A stretch of 64,000 nt of DNA, taken from Clostridium thermosuccinogenes. GTDB lineage: Bacteria > Bacillota > Clostridia > Acetivibrionales > DSM-5807. The notes beneath the pieces are model-generated. The model was not told the DNA's origin. It saw nothing but the letters and a program-made list of their open reading frames with translations, and did not search any database. Made by a program: the position numbers and the translations under genes. This document shows, in pieces, positions 44,483 to 53,074 of this stretch; positions within the stretch are counted from its first letter, which is position 1; each line of letters begins with the position of its first letter. Where the stretch lies: assembly GCF_002896855.1 (NCBI RefSeq), contig NZ_CP021850.1, positions 124,001-188,000 on the forward strand, in the 5' to 3' direction.

Positions 44483-46204
44483 ATGAATGCTAAACTGTTT
44501 GAAGGTAACTACAGGATTCTCTCAACTCTTGGAAAAGGTGGGATGGGCACGGTGTACCTGGCGGAAAACATACGACTGGGAACACTGTGGGCAATCAAGG
44601 AAATTACCAGAAAGTCCGGATCTAAAACCGATATGTTTGTAGAGCCTAATATTCTTAAAAAGCTAAATCACCCTGCCCTTCCAAGAATTTTTGACATATT
44701 GGAGGATGAAGAATCCATATATCTCATCGTTGATTATATTGATGGAGAAAATCTGGAAGAAATCCTGAAAAGAGAGGGAAAATTCCCGGAAGCAAAAGTA
44801 ATCGACTGGGCAAAACAGCTCTGTGATGTTCTCAATTATCTCCATACTTTTAAGCCAAACCCCATCATATACAGGGATATCAAACCATCCAACATCATGC
44901 TCACAAAAGATGAAAAAATAAAATTGATTGACTTTGGAATTGCCAGGGAGTATAAGGAGGATGCCGGCAGCGATACCGTTTATATAGGAACTAGAGGTTA
45001 TGCGGCTCCGGAACAGTATGGACTGGGCCAGACCAGTGTGGCCAGCGATATATACAGCCTTGGCATAACCATGTTCCATCTGCTGACCGGTATCAGCCCA
45101 ATGGACCCATCTTTTGAACTGAAGCCGGTGAGATATTTTGATAAAGACCTTTCTGTGGGAATTGAACGCATAATCAGCAAGTGCACCATGTATAATCCAT
45201 CTGAAAGATATTCAAAAGCTATGGAGCTCCATACAGCCTTGGAGCAATTGGAAAGTTCTCAAAGGAGTAGCTTTCTGGGGAACTCAGAAGTGAGGTTGGG
45301 AGATGCTGTGACACTTTCCACAGCGCCAGAAGGCAGGATCATCAGCTTCAAGAAACTCATCATCACGGTTTTTGACAATGCGGAATTCGCATGCGAGTTG
45401 GCTTATACGGCTGCCCGCTGCACAAATCTGAACGTACTGCTGCTGGATCTCGATACCCTAAACGCCACCGCCGACGAATATCTTAATGTACCAAAATATC
45501 CGAAAAATATCCGTTCCTTTGAAGAACCACTGGACAATACCGGTCTCAACATCTGCATGGATGCGGCAGATAAGAAGATTTTAACCAGGGAGCTGTTCCT
45601 GGAGTCATTGATACAGAAACTGAAGAATTTCTATATACTAACCGGCAATTACAACCTCTCCAACTTTGAATATTATAGTGAAGCGAGCTTAAATACCCTG
45701 ATTGAAAAAGCTTATGAGCTTTTTGACATTACGATCATTATAACGAACGGCTTTATTTATGATGCTTTTACTCTCATAGCCCTTCGTAAGTCCGATTATA
45801 ATATAGCTGCGGTAAAGGCAGATAAAATCACAGTCAGAAAAATCAACAGATACCTTGTCTATCTTAAAGAGAAACAGAACATTCCACCGGAAAAGACCAA
45901 GTTTGTCGCTTATGAATATAACGGCCGGACTGACCTCAGGAAGGATATTATGAATGAGCTTACAGAAGGAAATTACATAGGTTGGGTGAGCTGCAGCCAG
46001 AAACGCCAGGTTTACCGGAATATGAGGCCGACGTATGCCAAAAACATGGATAAAAAAATCCGGAACGAATATATCCACATTCTTTCCAGGTTCAATATCG
46101 TACCCAGAAGGACATTGCTTGGCACCATAAGGGACAGCTTGACTCTGGGAATGAGAAAGCTCAGGAAGGCATTTGCCATGAGGAGAAAGGCAGAGAATGC
46201 CTGA
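44483..46204 (+). CDS. Ser/Thr protein kinase fused to a degenerate CpaE/MinD-like domain
   Basis: 573 residues. Residues about 11-265 are a Hanks-type kinase with all key sites: glycine loop GKGGMGTVYLAE, Lys in WAIKEI, catalytic YRDIKPSNIML, IDFGIAR and GTRGYAAPEQYG. Residues about 290-520 read as a P-loop ATPase fold (NVLLLDLDTLNATADEYL; ITIIITNGFIYDAFTLIALRKSD; FVAYEYN) like CpaE of Tad pili, but the Walker A position (VFDNAEFACELAYTA) has no GKGGxGKS. No PASTA or membrane segment is present. It heads the pilus operon, 37 bases before the TadA homologue, so a regulatory or localisation role in pilus assembly is inferred. Confidence 0.88.
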   Translation: MNAKLFEGNYRILSTLGKGGMGTVYLAENIRLGTLWAIKEITRKSGSKTDMFVEPNILKKLNHPALPRIFDILEDEESIYLIVDYIDGENLEEILKREGKFPEAKVIDWAKQLCDVLNYLHTFKPNPIIYRDIKPSNIMLTKDEKIKLIDFGIAREYKEDAGSDTVYIGTRGYAAPEQYGLGQTSVASDIYSLGITMFHLLTGISPMDPSFELKPVRYFDKDLSVGIERIISKCTMYNPSERYSKAMELHTALEQLESSQRSSFLGNSEVRLGDAVTLSTAPEGRIISFKKLIITVFDNAEFACELAYTAARCTNLNVLLLDLDTLNATADEYLNVPKYPKNIRSFEEPLDNTGLNICMDAADKKILTRELFLESLIQKLKNFYILTGNYNLSNFEYYSEASLNTLIEKAYELFDITIIITNGFIYDAFTLIALRKSDYNIAAVKADKITVRKINRYLVYLKEKQNIPPEKTKFVAYEYNGRTDLRKDIMNELTEGNYIGWVSCSQKRQVYRNMRPTYAKNMDKKIRNEYIHILSRFNIVPRRTLLGTIRDSLTLGMRKLRKAFAMRRKAENA

Positions 46205-46241
46205 ATCATAGGAAATCAAAAGACTAGGAGGAAAGCAGAAT

Positions 46242-47510
46242 ATGCCGGTAGTTCAAACCTTGAACAAATGTGATGAAAGTATTGTCCACCCGGGAAAAAG
46301 CTCAGTGAATGATCTGGTAGAAAAAATCACTTTTGATATATTGAGAGAAATACCTCAGCTGGTAGTGGAAGTGGAATCCGGAAACCTCGATAAAAGGATG
46401 CTGGAAAAAGAAATTATCAGAAATATTGATAAAAACAAGTACTTTTTAGGAAGCAGCAGGGAAGAGCTGATAAGAAAAGTCTTTGATTATATGTTCGGAT
46501 ACTGGGATCTGGAGCAGTATATTCAGGATGAGAGCATAAGTGATATCGACGGGATACGGTATGATTATTTCACTGTAAAGAGAAATGGTATAAAAGAGGA
46601 GATTCCTCTGAAGTTTTCCACAGAACAACAATTTGATAGTTTCTGCAAGCTGGTTGCTATAAGAAATGGCGGGATATTAAATGAAAATGACAGCCACTGC
46701 CGGGTGACGGATGAGAAAAATCGCCTCAGGATAAATGTTTCCATCCGGCCCAGAAATATCACCGGTCCTGCTATAAATATCAGAAAGCATCCAAAAGAGA
46801 GCCCCGGCTTGAAGGAGTTGGAGCAACAGGGCATGATGGATGGAAGGCTAAGGGCATTCTTTGAAGAGCTGGCTTGTTCCAGCGCCAATATTGTGTTCTG
46901 CGGAAAAGGTGCTGCAGGCAAGACCACACTTTTGAGGGCGCTGTCCAAATCCTTTGATTCTAAAGAGCGGGTTCTGGTATGCGAATCGGATTCGGAAATC
47001 TATCCTGATAACCCCAACTTCATTGTGCAGAGAATAAAGAAGAACAATGAGGGAGGCAAGGCGATAACGTTGAGAGATTTAGTGAAAGACGGCTTGACCA
47101 TGTCCCTGGACACATATATCATCGGGGAGATTGTAGGGGACGAGGCCTGGGAATTTGTTAAAGCTGGGCTTACAGGGCACAGAATATTGGCAACCACCCA
47201 CTCCCAGTCTTCGGAGGATGTATTTGACAGACTTATAACTTTGATAAAAAGCGCCAATGTGGATCATACGGAGAAAACTCTGAGGAGGATGCTGGCTTCC
47301 AGCATTGATGTGGTAGTGCTTCTGAAAAAATTCAAGGTGGTTGAGGTAATCGAGGTTATTGGCTATGACGAACATAAGGATACTATAAATACAGCCTGCT
47401 TGTTTGGTTTCAACATACTTGAGGAAGACGAGGAGAGGATATCGGGAGAATTTGTGCAGCACGGGGAAATCAGTGGCAAACTGGGGAAGAAAATGATGAA
47501 AAAGGGGTAA
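46242..47510 (+). CDS. cpaF: TadA/CpaF-type pilus assembly ATPase
   Basis: 422 residues of the type II/IV secretion ATPase family. An N-terminal helical domain leads to INVSIRPRNITGPAINIRK, Walker A FCGKGAAGKTTLLRAL (about 222), the Asp box LVCESDSEIY, Walker B-like TYIIGEIVGDEAWEF and the His box GHRILATTHSQSSEDVFDRL. The P-loop reads GKGAAGKTT rather than the usual GGTGSGKTT. It should power Flp-type pilus extension. TAGGAGG precedes the ATG. Followed directly by tadB- and tadC-like genes. Confidence 0.93.
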   Translation: MPVVQTLNKCDESIVHPGKSSVNDLVEKITFDILREIPQLVVEVESGNLDKRMLEKEIIRNIDKNKYFLGSSREELIRKVFDYMFGYWDLEQYIQDESISDIDGIRYDYFTVKRNGIKEEIPLKFSTEQQFDSFCKLVAIRNGGILNENDSHCRVTDEKNRLRINVSIRPRNITGPAINIRKHPKESPGLKELEQQGMMDGRLRAFFEELACSSANIVFCGKGAAGKTTLLRALSKSFDSKERVLVCESDSEIYPDNPNFIVQRIKKNNEGGKAITLRDLVKDGLTMSLDTYIIGEIVGDEAWEFVKAGLTGHRILATTHSQSSEDVFDRLITLIKSANVDHTEKTLRRMLASSIDVVVLLKKFKVVEVIEVIGYDEHKDTINTACLFGFNILEEDEERISGEFVQHGEISGKLGKKMMKKG

Positions 47511-47515
47511 TCATT

Positions 47516-48511
47516 TTGAAAGAGTTCATAAAATTATTATTAAGTGATGTACGTCTTTCATTAATTTTCGCCTTACTGGTTTTATTGACCATAGTGTTGA
47601 TTATGCTTTTGATACCGTATATACATATGAGCGGCATTAAAGGATACCTGGACTATGGCATCAGCAAAATGAATGATATTTACAATGAGAAAAGGCTGTT
47701 AAACCAAATAAAGAAATATTCAAAGAACATAAGCATAAAGATGAGCATCATAGACAGGATTGAGCTCACCTTGATTGACAAATCCAACATCAGAACCTAT
47801 ATACCTTTTGTAAACTTCTATTCTCTGGCAATTCTCTCGGCGGCTCTGTTCATTGTAACTTTCAAACCTGTTTATGCTCTATTGTATTCTCTTCCATCCA
47901 CGTTCATAATCTGCAGCCTGTGTGCATGCTTTCCATACCTTGTGCTGGAAATATGGGGCAGGTACAATTCAGAAAAGGTGAGAAGGCAGCTTGCCAGTTT
48001 TATAAGTACATTGAACCGCTGGTGCGCAGTAAAGGAAGACATAATTTATGCCTTTGAAAAGTCTACGGATTCCGGATTAGGGGAACCTTTGAGAACGTAT
48101 ATAAAAGATGCAGTTATACAGGTTAAAAGGGGCTTGGATGTCCAGGAAGCCCTGGAATTGCTTCAAATGAAGGTGGATAGCGAACAGTTCAGGGATTTCA
48201 TACTGAATATCAGGCAGAGCATAAAACACCGGGGAGACATCAGGAAGCTGCTTACCAATATGGAGGATGAGTTTTACAGGCTGGAAGAGGAGTATACACG
48301 GCGCAAGATATCCTCCTACAGGGACAAATTCCTTATATATGGGACCATGATAGCTGTGCTTGTGGTAGCATACTTTTTCCTGAAATTTAATCCCAACGTC
48401 ATGCAGTTTTATCTGTCCACCTCCAGGGGAAGGGCGTTGATCACAATATTTTCAATAATGTATTTTACTGCTTTCATATCATCCTTGAGGATTTCAAGAT
48501 TTGATTACTAA
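47516..48511 (+). CDS. tadB: TadB-like inner-membrane platform protein
   Basis: 331 residues. Membrane segments about 14-36 and two in 100-145, then a cytoplasmic GspF-type domain (RRQLASFISTLNRWCAVKEDIIYAFEKS; VQEALELLQMKVDSEQFRDFILNIRQSI), and C-terminal membrane helices (about 275-295 and 305-325). It should form the assembly platform with the TadC-like neighbour. TTG start after AAAAGGGG, five bases past cpaF. Confidence 0.85.
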   Translation: MKEFIKLLLSDVRLSLIFALLVLLTIVLIMLLIPYIHMSGIKGYLDYGISKMNDIYNEKRLLNQIKKYSKNISIKMSIIDRIELTLIDKSNIRTYIPFVNFYSLAILSAALFIVTFKPVYALLYSLPSTFIICSLCACFPYLVLEIWGRYNSEKVRRQLASFISTLNRWCAVKEDIIYAFEKSTDSGLGEPLRTYIKDAVIQVKRGLDVQEALELLQMKVDSEQFRDFILNIRQSIKHRGDIRKLLTNMEDEFYRLEEEYTRRKISSYRDKFLIYGTMIAVLVVAYFFLKFNPNVMQFYLSTSRGRALITIFSIMYFTAFISSLRISRFDY

Positions 48512-48529
48512 ACCGGGGGTGAGCTGCCA

Positions 48530-49447
48530 TTGAAGGACCTTGTCGTTTCTATCCATAATCAAGGTGCTATTTTTACCATGATACTGATTCTGGATGCAAT
48601 ATTGGCGATTATCATCGCTCCCAGGCTGTACCTCATACTGAACAGGCATCTGGTTGAAGCTCTGGGGGGCCGGGGGGAGAAAAAACGTCCATACCAGAGA
48701 TATGCCGGGTATGTCAGGAAGTATATTGAAAGATATGGCAGCAGAGCAAATAAGGATAATTTTTTTACCCGATTGTTTCGCAAAGCAAAGGCAGAAGTTA
48801 AAAGATGCGGTTATTACAGCAATTTGGCTGCCTTTATGTATATATTCCTGCGGTACGTTTTGCCTGTAATAGTATTTATCCTTGGGCTTTTGCTGAACTA
48901 CCCGAGAGTGCTTCCGGCAGTTTCCGGTGCTGTCCTGATATTTCTGCTGGTGAACTACAGCATGCGAAGGATGAGACAGAAGCTGGAAAATGAATTCAAA
49001 TATTCCGCCTACAAGATATACCGATATCTCCACAACCAGATATCGTCGGGGGTGAGCGTTACGGATGCTATAAAGACCGTCTACAAGGTGGCGGACGACA
49101 GCAAGCTCCAGGACAACCTCATACTGCTGGCAGCCCGTTATGCCAGGACTCTGGATATAAACTCATCGCTGGAGGAGTTTAAAAGCAATTATTCCCTACA
49201 GGAAGTGGAAAGCCTGTGTGTAGCCTTGAAACAGGGAATAGAAACCGGTGATAACAAGGATATACTGGAAAGGCAGGAAAAGCTCATGTTCAGCCAATAT
49301 TTCAACTACATACAGGCGGAGACGGACGCATGCCGGAGAAAAAGGACTTTGATCACCGCTGTCTATGCTTTGATCATCATAATAATGCTGTCAATTCCCA
49401 TGATAAATGACGCTGTTGATGCGGTGGGAAAGATTTTCGTAGGATGA
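48530..49447 (+). CDS. tadC: TadC-like inner-membrane platform protein
   Basis: 305 residues with an N-terminal membrane helix (TMILILDAILAIIIAPRLYLI), a pair at about 100-145 (FMYIFLRYVLPVIVFILGLLL; VLPAVSGAVLIFLLVNYSM), a GspF-like cytoplasmic domain (YRYLHNQISSGVSVTDAIKTV; LCVALKQGIETGDNKDILERQEKLM) and a final helix (AVYALIIIIMLSIPMINDAV). TTG start after CGGGGGTGAG, 18 bases past the tadB-like gene. Paralogue partner of TadB in the pilus platform. Confidence 0.84.
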   Translation: MKDLVVSIHNQGAIFTMILILDAILAIIIAPRLYLILNRHLVEALGGRGEKKRPYQRYAGYVRKYIERYGSRANKDNFFTRLFRKAKAEVKRCGYYSNLAAFMYIFLRYVLPVIVFILGLLLNYPRVLPAVSGAVLIFLLVNYSMRRMRQKLENEFKYSAYKIYRYLHNQISSGVSVTDAIKTVYKVADDSKLQDNLILLAARYARTLDINSSLEEFKSNYSLQEVESLCVALKQGIETGDNKDILERQEKLMFSQYFNYIQAETDACRRKRTLITAVYALIIIIMLSIPMINDAVDAVGKIFVG

Positions 49448-49615
49448 ATATGTGGAGAACGGCCCCGATTATTTTTGATGCCGGAAGTATTTTTGGTGTT
49501 CCAGCAAAGGTGAATTGCAGTTCAAATAACTCTATGAAATTGCGGTGTTCCAAATCTGATAAAAGCTTAATTGCAAATATATAAAAGATTAACATATCAA
49601 AATGGAGGGATTAAA

Positions 49616-49849
49616 ATGTTTGATTGCTTTAAGGTCAAGCACCTTGTTAAAAGCAAAGTGCGCAAGCTTAGGAGAGACGAAAGGGGGCAGAGCTTTACCG
49701 AGCTCGTGATATTGATATGCGTAGGACTGATAATTGCAGCGTTTATCATCGTGCCTAATCTGAAAGCCTTTGCTGTTACTATTGTAACTGGCCTTTCCAG
49801 CTGGTGGACCAATACGATATCAAAAGTGCTTTTCCCGACCTCTTATTGA
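49616..49849 (+). CDS. Flp-type prepilin-like protein
   Basis: 77 residues. A basic leader of about 25 residues ends in RRDERG, followed by QSFTELVILICVGLIIAAFIIV: a Gly at the cleavage position, Glu at +5 and a hydrophobic stretch, the type IVb prepilin pattern. The short tail GLSSWWTNTISKVLFPTSY fits a small Flp-like subunit. TGGAGGGA at 49603-49610 sets the ATG. No prepilin peptidase gene lies in the window. Likely the major subunit by position. Confidence 0.78.
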   Translation: MFDCFKVKHLVKSKVRKLRRDERGQSFTELVILICVGLIIAAFIIVPNLKAFAVTIVTGLSSWWTNTISKVLFPTSY

Positions 49850-50056
49850 TCCGGAAGGAGGGCTGTCATTCTTTTGCGGCCCTCTCCCATGTTGGGAAAG
49901 GGCTTTGCGAATCGAAAATTCAAGTGGGAAAGTCCTTATTTGTGCTTGGCTGTTAAATCACTTATTACCTTCGCGGTTCAGATATGGATTTCCGCTCATA
50001 TAGATTTAGAAAGGAACTATTTGAGAAAGAATGATATGCAAAGGAGGATGGGGGGA

Positions 50057-50431
50057 ATGGAAAGACCTATCATTGCAGGCATTATAATTGTTTTCTTGAT
50101 TGCCATAGCCGTAGGCATTATTGAATATTTCGTACCCCTCAATGCACGGTTCGAAATGAACAGCGACTGCAGAAAAGCATTGCTTCTTGTTGAACAGCAG
50201 GCTGGGCTTACTGAGGAAGATAAAAACAAGCTGCGGGAAGATCTGGCTGAGGATGGTTTTAAAAATATTGTGATTACCGTCACCGGAGGCTCTGCCCAGG
50301 GAAGCAAGATTACACTGCGTGTTGAGGCTGATTTTGAGTATCCAAAGCTGGTTGACATATTTACACGCAACATGGTGTTGCAAAAAGCAATATATGAAAA
50401 AACGACAACCGTTAGAAAGGTAGTAAACTGA
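50057..50431 (+). CDS. TadE-like/DUF4320-type pseudopilin
   Basis: 124 residues with one N-terminal membrane segment (IIAGIIIVFLIAIAVGIIEYF) followed by an exported domain (LNARFEMNSDCRKALLLVEQQAGL; DGFKNIVITVTGGSA; KITLRVEADFEYP). This is the build of TadE-like minor subunits in Gram-positive Tad loci. In-frame ATGs reach back to 50036 and an open frame to 49874, but AGGAGG at 50042-50047 fits ATG 50057. The stop abuts the next ATG. Confidence 0.75.
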   Translation: MERPIIAGIIIVFLIAIAVGIIEYFVPLNARFEMNSDCRKALLLVEQQAGLTEEDKNKLREDLAEDGFKNIVITVTGGSAQGSKITLRVEADFEYPKLVDIFTRNMVLQKAIYEKTTTVRKVVN

Positions 50432-50974
50432 ATGAAAAATAGGCTGAGGATCTTAATCTGCAGGGAAAAAGGCGATGCTGTAACCGATGTCCTGCTTTTT
50501 GCCTTCATATTGGTGTTTGCAATATTTCCGGTGGCTTCTGTAATATTGGAGAAGTACATAGCCATGGCAAAAGGGCAGCAGATACAGGATGCTCTTGATA
50601 TCACGAATGTGGCGGTATATAATGCGATGAGCCTTCAGGCTGCCAGCATGGCTTCGGTGGATTTTAACAGCGCGGAAGCAATGGACATTTATAGGGAGCT
50701 GTTGGCGATGAATATGAAGCTTGACAGCGACCTTGCCCCACTGCCAGGCTCAATTGCGGAAAGTAATGTGGTCATAGAAGAACTGCACTTGTATACCGGG
50801 GGCTTTCCGATCAACTGCTCGAAGGGTAAGCTGCTGAACCGGCCTACAATTCACACCTGTGTAAGCGTGCCTGTAAGGCCTTCCCTGTATAGAGCAGTTT
50901 TGCTCCAACTCATGGGGAAGGAATATGTGGAACTGAAGGTTCATGTGGATACGGAACTGCCTGTAAACAGATAG
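50432..50974 (+). CDS. TadE/TadF-like pseudopilin
   Basis: 180 residues. After the leader MKNRLRILICREKGDAVTD comes one hydrophobic segment (VLLFAFILVFAIFPVASVIL), then an extracytoplasmic domain with two cysteines (NCSKG and HTCVS) that could form a disulfide. The leader EKGDAVTD... resembles a prepilin-type site, though the +5 Glu is replaced. Immediately follows the previous pseudopilin with no gap, so both are likely made together as minor pilus parts. Confidence 0.72.
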   Translation: MKNRLRILICREKGDAVTDVLLFAFILVFAIFPVASVILEKYIAMAKGQQIQDALDITNVAVYNAMSLQAASMASVDFNSAEAMDIYRELLAMNMKLDSDLAPLPGSIAESNVVIEELHLYTGGFPINCSKGKLLNRPTIHTCVSVPVRPSLYRAVLLQLMGKEYVELKVHVDTELPVNR

Positions 50975-50988
50975 GGGGGATATCTTAT

Positions 50989-51687
50989 ATGAAGCGGCTA
51001 TATATGGCTTTAATCGTTGCAGTGGCGATAGTGGCGCTTGTGGCAACTGAGGTTGTGATAATCAGGAGTTTATCTAACTTTGAACCAAAAATACCGGTGG
51101 TGTATGCTAAAAGGCAAATTTTGCCGCAAGACGAAATAACAGCCGACATGGTGGAAATAAAGAACGTGAATATAAGTTATGCTCATAAACTGGCTGTCAG
51201 GAGGTTGGAGGATGTCGTAGGGCAAAAGGCCAGAGTGGCAATAGAAAGCGGCGAGATGATATTATCCAGCAGGATTGGTTATGTGGATGATATTCCGGCT
51301 ATTGAGCTTAAAAAAGCCGAAAACAGGCTGTTTACAGTAGAATTTAAGCCCGATCAGGCCAATGGATGGTGGCTTCTGGTGGACCAATATGTAGATATAC
51401 TGTATGTGCCGGACGAAGAACCGACCATTGTCGTGGCACAGGCTTCAGCACCCCAGGATTCCCAGAATCAGGCGCGGCATGGATATGATGAAAGCAAGGT
51501 GGTAAGGCTCAGCAACATCCGGGTAGCGGCAATTATAGACGAAAGAGGAAACCTTTTATCCAACGGCAAAAGGGATATTGTGCCTCGGTATGTGAGCTTT
51601 GAGGTGGATGACAAGCAGGATGCATTTTTGGCTTATGCAAAAAGCCATGGCAGGCTGGAGATATCTGTGCGGCCATCGAGGAAATAA
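50989..51687 (+). CDS. cpaB: CpaB/RcpC-like SAF-domain pilus protein
   Basis: 232 residues. One N-terminal membrane segment (YMALIVAVAIVALVATEVVII) is followed by a SAF domain (IPVVYAKRQILPQDEITADMVEI, with ARVAIESGEMILSSRIG) and a C-terminal region with FTVEFKPDQANGWWLLVDQYVDILY, as in CpaB. In Gram-negatives CpaB helps the outer-membrane channel; here it may organise the pilus at the cell wall. GGGGGGAT precedes the ATG. Confidence 0.85.
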   Translation: MKRLYMALIVAVAIVALVATEVVIIRSLSNFEPKIPVVYAKRQILPQDEITADMVEIKNVNISYAHKLAVRRLEDVVGQKARVAIESGEMILSSRIGYVDDIPAIELKKAENRLFTVEFKPDQANGWWLLVDQYVDILYVPDEEPTIVVAQASAPQDSQNQARHGYDESKVVRLSNIRVAAIIDERGNLLSNGKRDIVPRYVSFEVDDKQDAFLAYAKSHGRLEISVRPSRK

Positions 51688-51785
51688 GGTTGAAAGTGGA
51701 GGGGTACCGCCGGTAAGCGATGCTGCCTGTTTGATTCATGGATTGAAGCAATCTGAAATTAGTTCATTGATGGAGGAGGATGTAT

Positions 51786-53057
51786 ATGATAAAGCAAAAA
51801 AAATTCAAGGTATTAACCGGTATATTGCTCATATTTGCAATATTGAGTTCATTGACTTTAAATGTATTTGCTGCAGATGAAAGCAGCACGGTAACAGGTA
51901 TGCGGATGCAGCCGTTAATAAATGAGCTGGCTAAAATGACCCAGGAAGATATTGATGCCAGCATAGCCAAATTCACTGACATAAGCAAGCACTGGGGAAG
52001 GCAGGAAATAGGCAAGCTTACTAAGTTGGGCATCCTTGCCGGTGTGGGCAACAACAAATTTGACCCGGAAGGGGATATGTCGGTGGCAGCCTTTTTAAAG
52101 GTGGTAGTATTGACCCTGGGACATAAAATATCTCAGCCGGTGAGCGGCTATTGGGCGGCCCCATATATTGAGCAGGCCAAAAAGGACAGGCTTATCGATG
52201 AAAAGGAGTATACCGACTATAACAAGCCTATCACCAGGGAGCAGGCGGCCAAAATCATATACAGGGCGGCAACCTTGTTCCGTCCGGCAGTAGAAAATGT
52301 CGGCTATGTAAATGTAATGAGAAACAGGGTAAAGGACTATGCAAAGATAGGGGACGCATACAAGGACGACTTTATGAAAGCATACATAATGGGATATTTT
52401 GTGTTGGACAATACAGCCCTTTGCAACCCTAAAGCAAAACTTACCCGTGCCCAGGCTTGCACCATAGCCATAAGGCTTTTGCAGTCAGACTCCCTGCCGG
52501 AGTTTGAACCGATGGAAGGCGAATATTTTATAGATAAATACGGTGAGATATGTTATCCGGCTGGCACGGATGAAGGTGTTAAAGCTATAAATTTTGTAGA
52601 GAAAATTTTGAGTAAATCTAAAGGGTATTTAGATAAAACCATATATTCAACTGCAGGGATATATAGATTTTATAAGAATGAACAGGAGAGGAAAACAGAT
52701 CCGGTAACTGGCACAGATTTTAGTCTTTGGATTAAAAACGATATAAATATATATCCCGCAAACTGGATATATGAATTGAACATATTTGACACAAATGAAA
52801 CAAAGCAGTACCATATGGAATTTTTAAAGGAACTGTTCAAGTATATATTTGAAGACAAATATGAGGATGCTATTAAGGAATTAAATGCCGTGTTTTCAGC
52901 CAACGGAAAGGAAATAAATAAGGAAGTAAAGCTGGGTGATAGATATATCAGCATTTGGGGCGGAGGCAGCATAGGAGGAAATGGTTATACAATAGCCATA
53001 ACATGCAGAGGCGGCCTGTCCTTTGAAGATTTCAAAAAGAAACATCCTGAGTGGTAA
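51786..53057 (+). CDS. Secreted S-layer homology domain protein
   Basis: 423 residues. Signal peptide MIKQKKFKVLTGILLIFAILSSLTLNVFA with a cut after AFA/ADE. Three SLH modules follow: about 46-95 (FTDISKHWGRQEIGKLTKLGI), 108-160 (GYWAAPYIEQAKKDRLI; ITREQAAKIIYRA) and 183-236 (AYKDDFMKAYIMGYF; LTRAQACTIAIRL). They should bind cell-wall secondary polymer. The C-terminal 180 residues were not recognised. GGAGGAGG at 51772-51779 favours the second ATG at 51786. It may anchor the adjacent pilus apparatus or giant protein to the wall. Confidence 0.88.
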   Translation: MIKQKKFKVLTGILLIFAILSSLTLNVFAADESSTVTGMRMQPLINELAKMTQEDIDASIAKFTDISKHWGRQEIGKLTKLGILAGVGNNKFDPEGDMSVAAFLKVVVLTLGHKISQPVSGYWAAPYIEQAKKDRLIDEKEYTDYNKPITREQAAKIIYRAATLFRPAVENVGYVNVMRNRVKDYAKIGDAYKDDFMKAYIMGYFVLDNTALCNPKAKLTRAQACTIAIRLLQSDSLPEFEPMEGEYFIDKYGEICYPAGTDEGVKAINFVEKILSKSKGYLDKTIYSTAGIYRFYKNEQERKTDPVTGTDFSLWIKNDINIYPANWIYELNIFDTNETKQYHMEFLKELFKYIFEDKYEDAIKELNAVFSANGKEINKEVKLGDRYISIWGGGSIGGNGYTIAITCRGGLSFEDFKKKHPEW

Positions 53058-53074
53058 AGTGGGTGAGGTCTCCT

